From: Flavobacterium anhuiense | Lineage (GTDB): Bacteria; Bacteroidota; Bacteroidia; Flavobacteriales; Flavobacteriaceae | NCBI RefSeq assembly: GCF_004151235.1 | Contig: NZ_JUIV01000016.1 | Span: forward strand, 1 to 64,000 | DNA: 64,000 bases | Direction: 5' to 3' | Shown: piece after piece, positions 63,246 through 64,000 of the stretch | Numbering within the stretch: position 1 is the stretch's first letter | Layout of the letters: each line of letters opens with the position of its first letter | Notes under the pieces: model-generated | What the model was told of the DNA's origin: nothing | Databases searched by the model: none | The model's input: only the letters and a program-made list of their open reading frames with translations | Position numbers and translations under genes: made by a program

Positions 63246-64000
63246 ATGAAGCAAATTATTCAGCAGATCAAAAATCTTGAATCTATAAATTCCTTATCTA
63301 AGCATGAGCAATTGGTTCAAGGAATAATTAATGCCATTGATGAAAAGGTAGTCGTAAAAGGCGATTTACTTCCGTCTGTAAATACTTTTATAAGCGAACT
63401 AGGTTTTGCGAGAGAAACCATTGCAAAAGCTTATAAAGAATTGGTACACAGAGGAATTATCGAATCGAAAAACCGTTTGGGATATTTTGTTGCGACCAAT
63501 GATGTAAAGCAAGAATTAAAAGTGGCATTGCTGATATTTGCTTTTGATATTTTTCAGGAAATGTTTTATGAGAATTTTAGAAAAGGACTGGGCAAGAATG
63601 TGCAATTGGATATTTTCTTTCATCACAACAATTTTGATACGTTCGAGAATATAGTTCAGAGCATAAAAGGAAAATACGGAATGTTTGTTATCGCTCCGAT
63701 TCCGAATAAAAAAACACCTGCTGTCTTAAAACAATTGCCTACAAACAGAGTATTGCTGGTAGACCGTTTTATAGAAACGGATGAAGATTACAATTATGTT
63801 GCACAAGAGTTTGGAGATTCGTCTTACAATGCTTTTGTGCAGCTTAAAGATAAAATTAAAAAGTACGATGAATTGGTATTTTTCTTCAAGCCATCGTCTG
63901 CAGAACCTAATGAAATCTTAAATTCTTTTAAAAGATTTATGAAAGATTATGATATCAAAGGTGTCATAAAAGAAGAATATACAGCTGGCTCTCTGGAAAA
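63246..64000 (+). CDS. GntR-family regulator with sugar-binding-like sensor, 3' end missing
   Basis: The frame opens at ATG 63246 and runs off the right edge after 251 codons. The N-terminus is a GntR winged helix (LVQGIINAIDEKVVVKGDLL, then PSVNTFISELGFARETIAKA, YKELVHRGIIESKNRLGYFV). From residue 95 the sequence (LKVALLIFAFDIFQEMFYEN, FVIAPIPN) looks like a LacI/periplasmic-binding-protein type effector domain. Such GntR proteins in Bacteroidota sense a sugar inside the cell. It follows the alpha-galactosidase operon by 70 bp and may control it through the 20-bp elements at 53833 and 56868. The rest of its operon is out of view. Confidence 0.88.
   Translation, partial: MKQIIQQIKNLESINSLSKHEQLVQGIINAIDEKVVVKGDLLPSVNTFISELGFARETIAKAYKELVHRGIIESKNRLGYFVATNDVKQELKVALLIFAFDIFQEMFYENFRKGLGKNVQLDIFFHHNNFDTFENIVQSIKGKYGMFVIAPIPNKKTPAVLKQLPTNRVLLVDRFIETDEDYNYVAQEFGDSSYNAFVQLKDKIKKYDELVFFFKPSSAEPNEILNSFKRFMKDYDIKGVIKEEYTAGSLE

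Overview
The window looks like chromosomal DNA of a Flavobacterium-type member of the Bacteroidota. The evidence is low GC, two SusC/SusD pairs, a giant hybrid two-component regulator, an ECF sigma/FecR pair, a type IX secretion C-terminal tail, TAnnTTTG-type -7 boxes, and intergenic palindromes of the kind common in Flavobacterium. I ran no database search; every assignment rests on motifs and protein layout read by eye.

Layout. (a) 0-2 kb, minus strand: a MarR regulator cut by the left edge, a DHFR/RibD-like reductase and an AraC regulator. (b) 2.1-28.7 kb, plus strand: a polysaccharide utilization locus (PUL) with GH89 alpha-N-acetylglucosaminidase, SusC/SusD, two GH92 alpha-mannosidases, a small secreted unknown, a lipoprotein metallophosphoesterase, the hybrid regulator, myo-inositol oxygenase (MIOX), GH2 beta-galactosidase, an HGSNAT-like glucosaminide acetyltransferase and an SLC5-type sodium symporter. 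(c) 28.8-36.5 kb: two GH28 proteins, GH51 arabinofuranosidase and GH95 alpha-L-fucosidase/galactosidase, a plant pectin or arabinogalactan side-chain set. (d) 36.5-37.8 kb: decayed Rhs polymorphic-toxin remnants. (e) 38.0-52.5 kb, minus strand: an ECF sigma/FecR-controlled SusC/SusD operon with a TlpA-like thioredoxin, an S9 peptidase and an M16 peptidase, probably for peptides. (f) 52.5-53.9 kb: a gene-poor gap with a perfect (TTTC)21 tract and orphan hairpins. (g) 53.9-64 kb, plus strand: an alpha-galactoside cluster (two GH27, one acetylesterase, one GH36) followed by a GntR regulator cut by the right edge.

Main hypothesis. Block (b) contains the activities needed to dismantle a glycosylphosphatidylinositol (GPI)-type inositol glycan: beta-galactosidase, alpha-mannosidases, an acetyltransferase that could cap free alpha-glucosamine, the alpha-N-acetylglucosaminidase that cleaves the capped residue, a phosphoesterase, a sodium symporter and an enzyme that oxidises free myo-inositol. 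Three promoters in the block (before GH89, before susC and before MIOX) share a direct repeat, TCCAT-like half-sites 21 bp apart, each with its -7 box exactly 26 bp from the second half-site. This ties MIOX and GH89 to the SusC/SusD system through what is probably the operator of the hybrid regulator. With block (c), a GPI-anchored arabinogalactan protein of plant cell walls is a coherent substrate. This is inference, not proof.

Other points of interest are a three-copy palindromic repeat family, a plus-strand terminator between fecR and susC that could end an antisense RNA, and a 20-bp element shared by the two GH27 promoters.
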